This document shows positions 1 to 8,520 of a stretch of DNA of 64,000 nt, piece after piece. Source of the stretch: Azotosporobacter soli (lineage in GTDB: Bacteria; Bacillota; Negativicutes; SG130); the NCBI RefSeq assembly GCF_030542965.1, contig NZ_JAUAOA010000005.1:62001-126000 (forward strand). Reading direction: 5' to 3'. How positions within the stretch are numbered: position 1 is the first letter of the stretch; each line of letters opens with the position of its first letter. The notes below the pieces were generated by a model. That model was given only the letters and a program-made list of their open reading frames with translations. It searched no databases and was not told where the DNA came from. Made by a program: the position numbers and the translations under genes.

Positions 1-677
1 TGAAACCATTCACCATTGCCATTGACGGACCGGCTGGCGCAGGCAAGAGTACAATCGCCCGCCTGGTAGCCGCCGCATTGCAATATATTTATATTGACAC
101 CGGTGCGATGTATCGCGCCGTAGCCTGGAAAGTTCAGGCAGAAAAGATAGCACTAACTAATGAAGCCCGCATTATCTCATTAGTGGAAAAACTTTCGCTT
201 CGCCTTACAAGTATTGACGGTAAAACTCGTGTTTTCGCCGACGGCAACGATATCAGCGAAACCATTCGCAATCCGGAAATTTCCAGACTGGTTCCCGTCG
301 TTGCCGCGATTGCAGGCGTACGTAAAATTTTGCTCGCAATGCAACAGGAAATGGCTGAATGCGGCGGCGTCGTGATGGACGGACGCGATATTGGAACAGC
401 CGTTCTTCCAAACGCCGAAATCAAAATTTTTCTTACCGCTTCAATCGAAGAACGAGCAAAGCGCCGTTGGCTTGAGCTGACTAATAACGGCTTTACTTGT
501 TCGCTCGAAGAATTGATGCAGGAAATCGCAGCACGCGACAAGCAAGACTATGAGCGTGAAACGGCGCCGCTGCGTCAGGCCGAAGATGCTGTACTGATTG
601 ACACAACCGGCTTGACGATTAAAGAGGTTACGGCTGCTATTTTAGGCGTCGCAGAAAGGCGGGAAAATCTTGTATAA
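1..677 (+). CDS. cmk: Cytidylate kinase, first base outside window
   Basis: CMP/dCMP kinase: transfers phosphate from ATP to (d)CMP for nucleotide supply. Reading from base 3 gives KPFTIAIDGPAGAGKSTIAR, the P-loop that opens this family, and the window begins with TG, so only the A of the ATG seems to lie outside; that is inferred. Later landmarks are IDTGAMYRAVAW and the MDGRDIGTAV segment that binds the CMP base. About 225 residues, the usual length. Its last 8 bases overlap the start of plsC, so the two genes are translationally coupled; cmk-plsC is also a common pairing in Firmicutes ahead of ispH/rpsA. Confidence 0.95.
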   Translation, partial: KPFTIAIDGPAGAGKSTIARLVAAALQYIYIDTGAMYRAVAWKVQAEKIALTNEARIISLVEKLSLRLTSIDGKTRVFADGNDISETIRNPEISRLVPVVAAIAGVRKILLAMQQEMAECGGVVMDGRDIGTAVLPNAEIKIFLTASIEERAKRRWLELTNNGFTCSLEELMQEIAARDKQDYERETAPLRQAEDAVLIDTTGLTIKEVTAAILGVAERRENLV

Positions 678-1272
678 TCTTGCCCGCGCTTTTTTCTTTC
701 TCATCTTTCGCTTCCTCTTTCGCTGGAAAGTGGAAGGGTTGCAAAATATTCCCGCACAAGGCGGCGCAATCATTGCCGCTAATCACATCAGTCTCTGGGA
801 TCCGCCGCTGCTCGGAACGGCACTTGAACGCCCGATCCATTTTATGGCCAAGGAAGAATTATTTAAAAATAGCTTACTGCGCATGATCATTTCTGCATTG
901 AATGCCTTCCCTGTCAAGCGCGGAAGCGCAGACCGCAATGCGATTCGCAACGCCCTCTCCCTGTTAGAACGCGGCCAATTATTGGGACTATTTCCAGAAG
1001 GCACGCGCAGCAAAACCGGAGAGCTAGGAAAAGCGGAAGCCGGCATCTCTATGATTGCCCTCAAAGCAAATGTGCCGATCATTCCCACGGCAATTATCGG
1101 CACGAATAAGGTGTTTTCCGGCACTTCATGGCTGCCTGTTTTTGTGATTCGTTTTGGTCCCGCTATTTATCCAGATGCCAATCCTGAGTATCGTAAAAAT
1201 TCAGCAACTCTGGGAGAAAAAATCATGGCGGAAATCGCTGTGCAACAAGCGAATGCCGCAAATAAAAGCTAA
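670..1272 (+). CDS. plsC: 1-acyl-sn-glycerol-3-phosphate acyltransferase (PlsC family)
   Basis: Membrane-associated acyltransferase that converts lysophosphatidic acid to phosphatidic acid in phospholipid synthesis. The two family blocks are clear: NHISLWDPPL (HX4D catalytic pair, about residue 39) and FPEGTRSKTGEL (about residue 109, phosphate binding). The protein has 200 residues, normal for the short bacterial form. Start is TTG at 670, overlapping the cmk stop by 8 bases; no better downstream start preserves the hydrophobic N-terminus. PlsY, which makes its substrate, is encoded about 9 kb downstream on the same strand. Confidence 0.93.
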   Translation: MYNLARAFFFLIFRFLFRWKVEGLQNIPAQGGAIIAANHISLWDPPLLGTALERPIHFMAKEELFKNSLLRMIISALNAFPVKRGSADRNAIRNALSLLERGQLLGLFPEGTRSKTGELGKAEAGISMIALKANVPIIPTAIIGTNKVFSGTSWLPVFVIRFGPAIYPDANPEYRKNSATLGEKIMAEIAVQQANAANKS

Positions 1273-1280
1273 GTTAAACG

Positions 1281-1324
1281 CCCCCGCTGAGTGGACAGAA
1301 CAGTCTACCCTGTGGGGGAACTTT
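1281..1324 (+). terminator. Probable terminator after cmk-plsC
   Basis: CCCCCGC (1281-1287) can pair with GTGGGGG (1312-1318), with one G.T pair, around an inner TGGAC/GTCTA helix, followed by AACTTTT. The U-run is short, so efficiency is uncertain. Confidence 0.5.
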
Positions 1325-1386
1325 TAATTTATAGCCTGTTTGTTTTTTTATTATGGTAAAATCTTTAAACTATTGTCTACTTGATG

Positions 1387-1440
1387 TATACTATATTTGG
1401 ACAATGGTAGTATAATTATTACTCTTCGTAGGAGGTGTTC
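1387..1440 (+). promoter_or_regulatory. cstA leader: dyad plus strong unused Shine-Dalgarno
   Basis: TATACTA (1387-1393) and TAGTATA (1408-1414) form a 7-bp inverted repeat with a 14-base gap, plausible as an operator. A perfect AGGAGGTG lies at 1430-1437, but the TTG placed correctly behind it (1441) is followed at once by TAA. The real cstA ribosome site is 40 bases further on. Function is unknown. Confidence 0.35.
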
Positions 1441-1487
1441 TTGTAAAAATCAAGTTGTAAGACAAACAAAAAGGAGATGACTTGATA

Positions 1488-3329
1488 ATGAATTCGGTCA
1501 CATTGCTCATCATCGCCGCGTGTTTTTTTGTACTTGCCTATCGGTATTACTCCGCATTTATCACTACAAAAATCTTATTCCTGAACGATGCTAATATTAC
1601 TCCGGCTTATCGCTGCAACGACGGACGCGAATTTGTCCCAACAAACAAATGGGTTTTGTTTGGACATCATTTTGCCGCAATTGCTGGTGCAGGACCTCTA
1701 GTAGGTCCTGTTTTAGCCGCTCAATATGGTTGGGGTCCCGGCTTCATGTGGATCTTACTCGGTTCGGTTTTTGCCGGCGCAGTCCATGATCTGATCATTT
1801 TGTTTGCTTCGGTGCGCCATAACGGCCAGTCTCTGGCAACAATTGCTCGGCGTGAAGTAGGGCCGCTGACTGGCGTAACCACGTCATTTGCCATTTTGTT
1901 CATTATCATTGTCGCTTTGGCGGGTCTTGCAATCGTGGTAGTGAACGCATTGTTTAACAATCCATGGGGAGTTTATACGCTCTTCATGACAATTCCGATC
2001 GCAATTGTCATTGGCTTATACATGTTTAAAATTGCTCCCGGTTCGATACGTTCCGGTTCAATCGTCGGTTTTTTACTCGTCCTTGGCGCAGTGTTTACCG
2101 GAAGCTATATACCCGCGTCTTCCTGGGCTCCACACTTCACACTTACGCGTAATGAACTGGCGCTGGCGCTGCCCACCTACGGTTTCTTTGCCGCCGTATT
2201 ACCGGTCTGGCTGTTACTTGCGCCGCGCGATTATCTCAGTTCCTATATGAAAATCGGCACGGTCGCAGCGTTAGCACTTGGCATACTAGTTGTCCAACCG
2301 ACGATTAACATGCCGTTTACAACGCAATTCGTCGATGGCGGTGGACCGATCATTCCCGGACCGGTTTGGCCGTTCGTCTTCATCACCATTGCTTGCGGCG
2401 CAATTTCCGGCTTCCATTCGCTGATTAGTTCCGGCACAACGCCCAAAATGATCGAACGCGAAACGCAAGCCAGGGCAATTGCTTACGGCGGTATGCTCAC
2501 CGAAGGATTCGTCGCGGTCATGGCTCTTATTTCGGCTGTCGTACTGATGCCTGGTGATTATTTTGCCATCAATACGCCTCCAGCTGTATTTGCCAAACTA
2601 AACATTCCTCCGGTAAGCTTAAAAGAATTATCCGGTCTCGTTGGCATGGATGTCGCCGGACGACCAGGTGGTGCGGTTTCTTTAGCCGTCGGCATGGCAA
2701 AAATATTCTCCAGCATCGGCGGTATGGGGCATCTGATGAATTACTGGTATCAGTTCGCCATCATGTTTGAAGCACTCTTTATCCTAACAACGATTGACGC
2801 GGGAACCCGCGTAGCCCGTTACATTCTACAGGATATTATCGGCACTTATCTCTACGAGCCGATGAAACGGCCCAACTGGTGGCCGGGCATTCTTTTCACC
2901 AGCGCATTAGTCACTCTTTGCTGGGGCTATCTGCTATACAGCGGCGACGTTGCGAGCATCTGGCCGTTGTTTGGCGTGGCAAACCAATTGCTTGCCGTAG
3001 TCGCACTCGCGATTGGCACGACTATTATCTTGAAAGTGTCCGACAATAAACTTCATTCGCTAGTGACGTTGCTGCCAATGATATTCTTAGCCTTCACCGT
3101 CATCATTGCCGGCGTGATGAATATTCAAATGTTTTTCAAACGCGGTGATATGCTGGGAAATATTAACGGTTCGGTCAGCGTTGTCTTGATTGTCTTAGTT
3201 GTGATTACCTTGCTAGATTCGATACGTAAATGGAATGAACTTTATCGGACCGATAAAGCTGTCGGCATGAATACGGAAATTGAGGCCGTGTGTCGATATG
3301 GTGAAACAAAACCAAACATTCCAAGTTAG
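1488..3329 (+). CDS. cstA: Carbon starvation protein CstA family transporter
   Basis: Polytopic inner-membrane carrier of the CstA/BtsT family, whose studied members import pyruvate and were earlier linked to peptide uptake. About 613 residues, very hydrophobic throughout, with family blocks near the N-terminus (NKWVLFGHHFAAIAGAGPLV, FAGAVHDLIILFASVRHNGQ) and the SGFHSLISSGTTPKMI segment mid-protein. ATG at 1488 is preferred to the in-frame TTG at 1482, because AAGGAG (1471-1476) lies 11 bases from the ATG but only 5 from the TTG; both are possible. It stands alone, with its own leader and a strong terminator. Substrate cannot be told from sequence. Confidence 0.93.
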   Translation: MNSVTLLIIAACFFVLAYRYYSAFITTKILFLNDANITPAYRCNDGREFVPTNKWVLFGHHFAAIAGAGPLVGPVLAAQYGWGPGFMWILLGSVFAGAVHDLIILFASVRHNGQSLATIARREVGPLTGVTTSFAILFIIIVALAGLAIVVVNALFNNPWGVYTLFMTIPIAIVIGLYMFKIAPGSIRSGSIVGFLLVLGAVFTGSYIPASSWAPHFTLTRNELALALPTYGFFAAVLPVWLLLAPRDYLSSYMKIGTVAALALGILVVQPTINMPFTTQFVDGGGPIIPGPVWPFVFITIACGAISGFHSLISSGTTPKMIERETQARAIAYGGMLTEGFVAVMALISAVVLMPGDYFAINTPPAVFAKLNIPPVSLKELSGLVGMDVAGRPGGAVSLAVGMAKIFSSIGGMGHLMNYWYQFAIMFEALFILTTIDAGTRVARYILQDIIGTYLYEPMKRPNWWPGILFTSALVTLCWGYLLYSGDVASIWPLFGVANQLLAVVALAIGTTIILKVSDNKLHSLVTLLPMIFLAFTVIIAGVMNIQMFFKRGDMLGNINGSVSVVLIVLVVITLLDSIRKWNELYRTDKAVGMNTEIEAVCRYGETKPNIPS

Positions 3330-3340
3330 CAAATTCTGCC

Positions 3341-3377
3341 AAAAAAGCAATCCACAACAACGTGGATTGCTTTTTTT
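3341..3377 (+). terminator. Rho-independent terminator after cstA
   Basis: GCAATCCAC (3347-3355) and GTGGATTGC (3362-3370) form a perfect 9-bp stem with a 6-base loop, flanked by A6 and T7, so the hairpin is extended by A-U pairs. Confidence 0.93.
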
Positions 3378-3445
3378 CACGTCAATAAAGGTTTTTTTTA
3401 TTTTTCGTCGAATTTATTATTGGTTAAAAAATAGGAGGTCTTTCT

Positions 3446-5437
3446 ATGCAAATTCTTACAGCGAAGCATTGCGGCTTTTGTTACGGAGTAAAAAGGGCCG
3501 TCTCGTTGGCATTAGATCAGGCCGCTCAGACTCCTGGATCAACCGTTTACACACTGGGACCGATTATTCATAACCCCCAGGTCGTATCCAATTTACATGC
3601 TAACGGAATTATCGCCGTTGACGATATTGATCAGATCCCTTCCGGCAGCACGGTTATCATCCGTTCACACGGCGTAGGCCCTCAGATATATAAGGCCGCA
3701 GAAATAAGAGGACTGAAGGTCGTTGATGCGACCTGCCCTCACGTTAAAAAAGCGCAACAAGCTGCAAAAGAACTATTTGACTCCGGCTGCCAGGTTATCG
3801 TCATCGGCGAAGCCAAGCATCCTGAAGTGAAAGGCATCGTAGCCTGGACTGATAACCAGGCATTGACGGTAGAAAATGCGGCGGAGGCAGAGGATGTCGC
3901 ATTATTTTCACGCATTGGCTTAGTCGCACAAACAACGTTTTCGGAACAGGCCTTTGCCGAACTGACAGCTATTTTGCAAAACAAAACACCTGAACTCGTG
4001 GTAAAAAAAACAATTTGCACAGCCACCGAACAGCGTCAGCAAGCTGCAGCAGAATTGGCCCAAATTGTTGATGTCATGTTGGTCATCGGAGGCAAAAATA
4101 GTGCTAACACGGCCCACCTGGTCGAAATTTGCGCACAGTATGCCACACGAACCCTCCATATCGAAACTGCTGAAGAACTAAAATTCTCCGAACTGAAAGG
4201 CAAGGACAGGATAGGTATCACCGCTGGCGCATCTACGCCAGATTGGATTATTGAGGAGGTCTTGGAAAGAATGCAAAATTTTAATGAAATGTTGGAAAAT
4301 CACCTGCAAAATGTGAAATCAGTTGAAGTTGGTTCGCTTCTGCGCGGTAAAGTAGTAGCCATCCGCGAAACAGACGTGTTTGTCGATATCGGTTTTAAAG
4401 GTGAAGCGGTTATCGAATTGAGTGAGCTGGCTTATCCGACGCCTGAGCGCCCGGAACAAATCGTCCAGCTCGGCGAAGAACTGAGCCTGCTGGTCCTATC
4501 TGACGGCAGCAGTGACGGCAGTATCAAACTGTCGCGCAAGCGAATTCAGGAACGTTTGGCTTGGGAAGAAATCTTGGCCGCGCAAGAAAATCATCTGCCA
4601 CTCGAAGCACATGTCACTGAAGCTGTCAAAGGAGGGGTGCGCGTCGCCGTGAACGGAGTTTCCGGTTTCATCCCTGCTTCCCATGTTGCGCTAGGTTCGG
4701 TATCCGACCTGAACACTTACGTCGGACAGACCCTGACGGTATTTGTCATTGAAGCTTTTGAATCCAGTAAAAAGCTAGTTTTATCGCACAAAACACATCT
4801 GCGGCAGCAGCAGGAACTGCAGGCTCAAAAGACGTTGCAATCGTTGACGGTTGGCTCTGATGTGACCGGCACAGTTAGACGACTGGCCGATTTCGGTGCA
4901 TTCGTCGATCTTGGCGGCATCGACGGTTTAATCCACATTTCCGATTTGGCTTGGCAAAGGGTCAAGTCGCCCAGTGAAGTGCTCAATGAAGGAGACAATG
5001 TCAAAGTTCGCATCCTCAAGGTGGATCTGGAAAGCAAGCGAATTTCGTTGAGTCTAAAGGATCTGCAACCCGATCCTTGGTTGGCTTCCGCTGCCGCGCT
5101 GAAAGCCGGTATGATTGTTGACGTCACTGTCACACGGCTTGCTAAATTCGGTGCATTCGTAAAAGTTCTTGATGGGGTAGAGGGATTGATCCGCCTCGCC
5201 GAATTGAGCGAAAAAACGATTCATACTGCTGACGAAGCCGTAACGCTCGGTCAGACATTTCCGGCTAAGATTCTTGAAATTGAACCGGCTACCAAACGCC
5301 TGACACTAAGTGTTACGCAGATCAAACTTGACGCCGAACGCGCCGAATATCAAGATTATCTTACTGAACAGCAGTCAGACGTCCCGACGCTCGGCGATAA
5401 ATTCGCTCATTTGTTCAGCCAATTGGAGAAAAAATAG
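3446..5437 (+). CDS. ispH-rpsA: Bifunctional IspH / ribosomal protein S1 fusion
   Basis: Two proteins in one reading frame of 663 residues. Residues 1-280 are IspH (LytB), the [4Fe-4S] enzyme that ends the MEP pathway by reducing HMBPP to IPP and DMAPP; the three cluster cysteines fit C12 (CGFCYGV), C96 (ATCPHV) and C191 (TICTATEQ). Residues about 295-630 hold four S1 RNA-binding repeats, at roughly 295, 380, 470 and 554; the third is the most canonical (GAFVDLGGIDGLIHISDL). AGGAGG precedes the ATG at a good distance. Such fusions are known in Clostridia and Negativicutes. E. coli S1 has six repeats, so this is a short S1. fni follows after 2 bases. Confidence 0.96.
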   Translation: MQILTAKHCGFCYGVKRAVSLALDQAAQTPGSTVYTLGPIIHNPQVVSNLHANGIIAVDDIDQIPSGSTVIIRSHGVGPQIYKAAEIRGLKVVDATCPHVKKAQQAAKELFDSGCQVIVIGEAKHPEVKGIVAWTDNQALTVENAAEAEDVALFSRIGLVAQTTFSEQAFAELTAILQNKTPELVVKKTICTATEQRQQAAAELAQIVDVMLVIGGKNSANTAHLVEICAQYATRTLHIETAEELKFSELKGKDRIGITAGASTPDWIIEEVLERMQNFNEMLENHLQNVKSVEVGSLLRGKVVAIRETDVFVDIGFKGEAVIELSELAYPTPERPEQIVQLGEELSLLVLSDGSSDGSIKLSRKRIQERLAWEEILAAQENHLPLEAHVTEAVKGGVRVAVNGVSGFIPASHVALGSVSDLNTYVGQTLTVFVIEAFESSKKLVLSHKTHLRQQQELQAQKTLQSLTVGSDVTGTVRRLADFGAFVDLGGIDGLIHISDLAWQRVKSPSEVLNEGDNVKVRILKVDLESKRISLSLKDLQPDPWLASAAALKAGMIVDVTVTRLAKFGAFVKVLDGVEGLIRLAELSEKTIHTADEAVTLGQTFPAKILEIEPATKRLTLSVTQIKLDAERAEYQDYLTEQQSDVPTLGDKFAHLFSQLEKK

Positions 5438-5439
5438 GC

Positions 5440-6525
5440 ATGGGTGAACAACCTTCACGCCAGTCGCGCAAGTTAGACCACCTGCATCATGCGTTGGAAC
5501 TGCCTGATGGTCCGATATCCGCCGGTTTTTCTGATATTCATTTAATTCACAACTGTCTGCCCTCCATAGATTGGCAGGAGATTACACTTGAAACAAAACT
5601 GCTCGATTGGACTTTGCCGCAACCACTTCTTTTAAACGCCATTACCGGCGGCGCAGAAGACGTTCTCTCCGTCAATGGACTGCTGGCGACTTTTGCAGCA
5701 AAAACCAAAATGCCGATGGCAGTAGGCTCGCAGTATGCGGCACTCGAAGACAGCCATTTTATTGAATCCTATCGAATTGTCCGCAAAAAAAATCCAGACG
5801 GAATCATCTTTGCCAACCTTGGTGCGCATGCCAATGTGAAACAGGCCGAGCTTGCAGTCAAAATGCTTGAAGCACAGGCGCTGCAAATTCATTTGAATCC
5901 GGCCCAAGAACTGCTGATGCCGGAAGGAGATCGCGATTTCAGTCGTTACCTGAATAACATTGCTGAAATCGCCGCTGCATTGGCAGTTCCGGTCATCGTA
6001 AAAGAAGTCGGTTTCGGAATGGCGCGCGAACAAGTCAGAGAATTGCTTTCCACCGGAATTCGGGCAATTGACATCGGAGGCGCTGGCGGCACCAATTTTG
6101 CGGCCATTGAATCAAGCCGCCAATATCCTCAACCACACGAAGATTTTTTACGCTGGGGAATCCCTACCGTAATCAGCGCCGTAGAAACATTACAAACCGT
6201 CTCTGACAAACTTCCCGTCATCGTTTCCGGCGGCGTGCGCACACCGCTTGATGCGGTCAAGGCTTTATCGCTCGGCGCTGCCTCCGTCGCACTTGCGACG
6301 CCTTTTTTGCAACAAATACTGCAAGAAAGCATTCAAGAAACATATCAAACATTCCAACGCTTTCTCCATGATATGAAGACAATTATGCTGTTGACCGGCG
6401 CGAGCAAACCGCAGGGCCTAACGCAAAAACCGTTGATCATCAGCGGTTTTTGCGCCGAATGGCTCAAGCAACGGGGCTTTTCACTGCACGGTTATGCCAA
6501 TCGCACTACGCTTGCTATTGACTAA
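5440..6525 (+). CDS. fni: Type 2 isopentenyl-diphosphate delta-isomerase
   Basis: FMN-dependent enzyme (IDI-2) that interconverts IPP and DMAPP, the products of IspH encoded just upstream. Family features: RKLDHLHHAL near the N-terminus, LLLNAITGGAEDV (FMN-barrel entry), VIVKEVGFGM, the glycine-rich DIGGAGGTNFAAIE phosphate-binding loop around residue 210, and IVSGGVRTPLDAVKAL. About 361 residues, slightly longer than the usual 330-350. ATG lies 2 bases after the ispH-rpsA stop, with GGAG inside the end of that gene, so the two are co-translated. Because IspH already gives both isomers, this enzyme balances the pool. Confidence 0.95.
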   Translation: MGEQPSRQSRKLDHLHHALELPDGPISAGFSDIHLIHNCLPSIDWQEITLETKLLDWTLPQPLLLNAITGGAEDVLSVNGLLATFAAKTKMPMAVGSQYAALEDSHFIESYRIVRKKNPDGIIFANLGAHANVKQAELAVKMLEAQALQIHLNPAQELLMPEGDRDFSRYLNNIAEIAAALAVPVIVKEVGFGMAREQVRELLSTGIRAIDIGGAGGTNFAAIESSRQYPQPHEDFLRWGIPTVISAVETLQTVSDKLPVIVSGGVRTPLDAVKALSLGAASVALATPFLQQILQESIQETYQTFQRFLHDMKTIMLLTGASKPQGLTQKPLIISGFCAEWLKQRGFSLHGYANRTTLAID

Positions 6526-6561
6526 AGGCATAACTTTTCTCATAATAGATATGATGGCGGT

Positions 6562-6592
6562 ATAGAGAGTGGTGTTCTTCATCACTCTCTAT
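6562..6592 (+). terminator. Long hairpin after fni, weak U-run
   Basis: ATAGAGAGTGGTG (6562-6574) pairs with CATCACTCTCTAT (6580-6592) with one G.T, loop TTCTT. It is followed by CTGTTTGTTTGG rather than a clean U-tract, so it may be a terminator or an mRNA stabiliser. Confidence 0.6.
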
Positions 6593-6642
6593 CTGTTTGT
6601 TTGGTAAAACGTCAAAATTTGAAAGAAGTGAGGTGTTCCCCT

Positions 6643-7953
6643 ATGAGTCCCCAGGGCATTATTTCCAAGGTCCATCCTGATAGTTTGGGAGAAGAGATTG
6701 GGCTGGCGGCTGGTGATCGCCTTTTAAAAGTAAATGATCAAAACGTTTCTGATATTATTGATCTCAGCTTTGCCTTGGCTGATGAATATCTCGAACTGCT
6801 CATTGAAAAATCGAATGGCGATCAAGAAATTATCGAACTTGAAAAAGAATATCACGAAGACTTAGGCGTCGAATTTGAAAGCGCAGTCTTTGATTCGGTT
6901 CGCCGTTGCGCAAATCGTTGCGTTTTTTGCTTTGTCGATCAAATGCCGAAAGGAATGCGAGAAAGTTTATATGTGAAAGATGACGATTATCGTTTGTCTT
7001 TTCTGTATGGTAATTTTGTAACCTTAACGAATTTGACGCCGAAAGACATGCAGCGGATCCAGTCGTTCCATTTAACACCGCTTTACATATCGGTTCATGC
7101 GACCGATCCTGAAGTACGTTCCAGCCTGCTTAACAACAAGAATGCCTCCCGACTTCCGGATCAGCTCAAAGAATTGATTGATGCAGGAATCGAACTGCAT
7201 ACGCAAATCGTCCTCTGCCCGGGTTTGAATGACGGCGACGTCCTTGAGCAGACGCTTGGCGATCTGTATAAGCTCAAACCGTCCGTCCTCTCTGTCGCCA
7301 TCGTACCGGTAGGCTTGACGCAATATCGCGACGACTGCCCTGAACTGGAAACCTTCAACGCCGAATCGGCCAAACACGTCATCCAGCAGGTTGAAGCATG
7401 GCGAAGCAAGTGTCGCGAGCAAAGCGGCGATTCCTTTATCCATTTGGCGGATGAATTTTATCTGATGGCCGGCATTGATTTACCTCCAGCCGCACATTAC
7501 GACGGCTTTCCGCAGTTGGAAAACGGCGTCGGCCTGGTTCGCTCCTTTCTCGATGACTGGCAGGAAACGCTAAGACAAAAGCAACCTGCACCTTATGCTA
7601 CGCAGCGCGTAATCGACGTCGTCTGCGGCATGTCAGCAGCGAAGGTTCTCACTCCGTTACTGGACGACCTCAGCGTGCCAAACCTGCTGCTTCGACTGCA
7701 GCCGGTCGCTAACCGTTTCTTTGGTCCGAAAATTACTGTTAGCGGATTGTTGACTGGTAGTGATATACTGGATTCATTACCGCCTTGCGAAAATCGCGAC
7801 GGTATTATCATTCCTGGCGTTTCGTTGCGCAAAGGAGAAAGCGTCTTTTTGGACGGCATGACGCTGGAGGAACTGTCAAGCAAGCTAAACAGCAAAGTCT
7901 ACCCAGCCTATTCGGCACAAGAGCTTCATACTTTGTTGACTGCCTGGAGGTAA
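6643..7953 (+). CDS. DUF512 family PDZ / radical-SAM-like protein
   Basis: 436-residue cytosolic protein with an N-terminal PDZ-like domain (IISKVHPDSLGEEIGLAAGD, residues 5-60). A cysteine cluster RRCANRCVFCFVDQMPKGMR (about residues 86-105, CX3CX2C spacing) typical of radical-SAM [4Fe-4S] binding follows. The C-terminal DUF512 region holds MSAAKVLTPLL and a GLLTGSDIL motif. ATG at 6643 is chosen because GAGGTG stands 8 bases before it; an in-frame TTG 42 bases upstream lacks a site. The family is widely conserved, usually next to der as here, but its reaction is not known to me. Confidence 0.88.
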   Translation: MSPQGIISKVHPDSLGEEIGLAAGDRLLKVNDQNVSDIIDLSFALADEYLELLIEKSNGDQEIIELEKEYHEDLGVEFESAVFDSVRRCANRCVFCFVDQMPKGMRESLYVKDDDYRLSFLYGNFVTLTNLTPKDMQRIQSFHLTPLYISVHATDPEVRSSLLNNKNASRLPDQLKELIDAGIELHTQIVLCPGLNDGDVLEQTLGDLYKLKPSVLSVAIVPVGLTQYRDDCPELETFNAESAKHVIQQVEAWRSKCREQSGDSFIHLADEFYLMAGIDLPPAAHYDGFPQLENGVGLVRSFLDDWQETLRQKQPAPYATQRVIDVVCGMSAAKVLTPLLDDLSVPNLLLRLQPVANRFFGPKITVSGLLTGSDILDSLPPCENRDGIIIPGVSLRKGESVFLDGMTLEELSSKLNSKVYPAYSAQELHTLLTAWR

Positions 7954-7959
7954 TGAAAA

Positions 7960-8499
7960 GTGACGGAATTAGGACTGCTTCAGGTTTATACAGGCGACGG
8001 AAAAGGGAAGACAACTGCGGCTCTCGGTCTTGCGCTACGCGCATGCGGACACGGTTTTCGCGTCTGCATGATCCAATTTATGAAAGAGAGCGACGATTAC
8101 GGCGAAGCAAAACTGAAGGGACTTTTACCCAACTTCACCTTGCTGCAGGTAGGACGCAATGACTTTGTCAACCTCGCCGCGCCGGAACAAATTGACATTA
8201 AGCTGGCACAAAATGGCTGGCATCAGGCTAAGGAGATTATTCTGTCCGGTAAATTTGATATTGTCATTTTAGATGAAATTAACGTCGCAATGGCATGCAA
8301 GCTTTTGGATACCAATAGCGTAGTCGCCTTTTTAAAGGATTTTTGTTCAACCGCACAACCTAAGCCTGAATTGATCCTTACCGGCCGTTATGCGCCGGAA
8401 GAAATATGCGCCATAGCGCATTTGGTAACCGAAATGCGCGAAATCAAGCATCCGTATGCCCTGCATCAGACTGCCGCACGCTGCGGCAGCGAATTTTAA
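7960..8499 (+). CDS. cobO: Corrinoid adenosyltransferase, CobO/BtuR type
   Basis: Transfers the adenosyl group of ATP to cob(I)alamin or cobinamide to give the coenzyme form. The P-loop GDGKGKTTAALGLALRACGH (residues about 12-31) and VILDEINVAM (Walker B) are characteristic; QFMKESDDYGE is a family signature. GTG start at 7960, six bases after the DUF512 stop, with GGAGG just upstream. 179 residues, normal. It sits between DUF512 and der, so no other B12 gene adjoins. An unrelated enzyme with the same reaction (PduO type) is encoded at 15387. Confidence 0.94.
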   Translation: MTELGLLQVYTGDGKGKTTAALGLALRACGHGFRVCMIQFMKESDDYGEAKLKGLLPNFTLLQVGRNDFVNLAAPEQIDIKLAQNGWHQAKEIILSGKFDIVILDEINVAMACKLLDTNSVVAFLKDFCSTAQPKPELILTGRYAPEEICAIAHLVTEMREIKHPYALHQTAARCGSEF

Positions 8500-8520
8500 A
8501 ACAGTTAGGTGTGAATAAAA

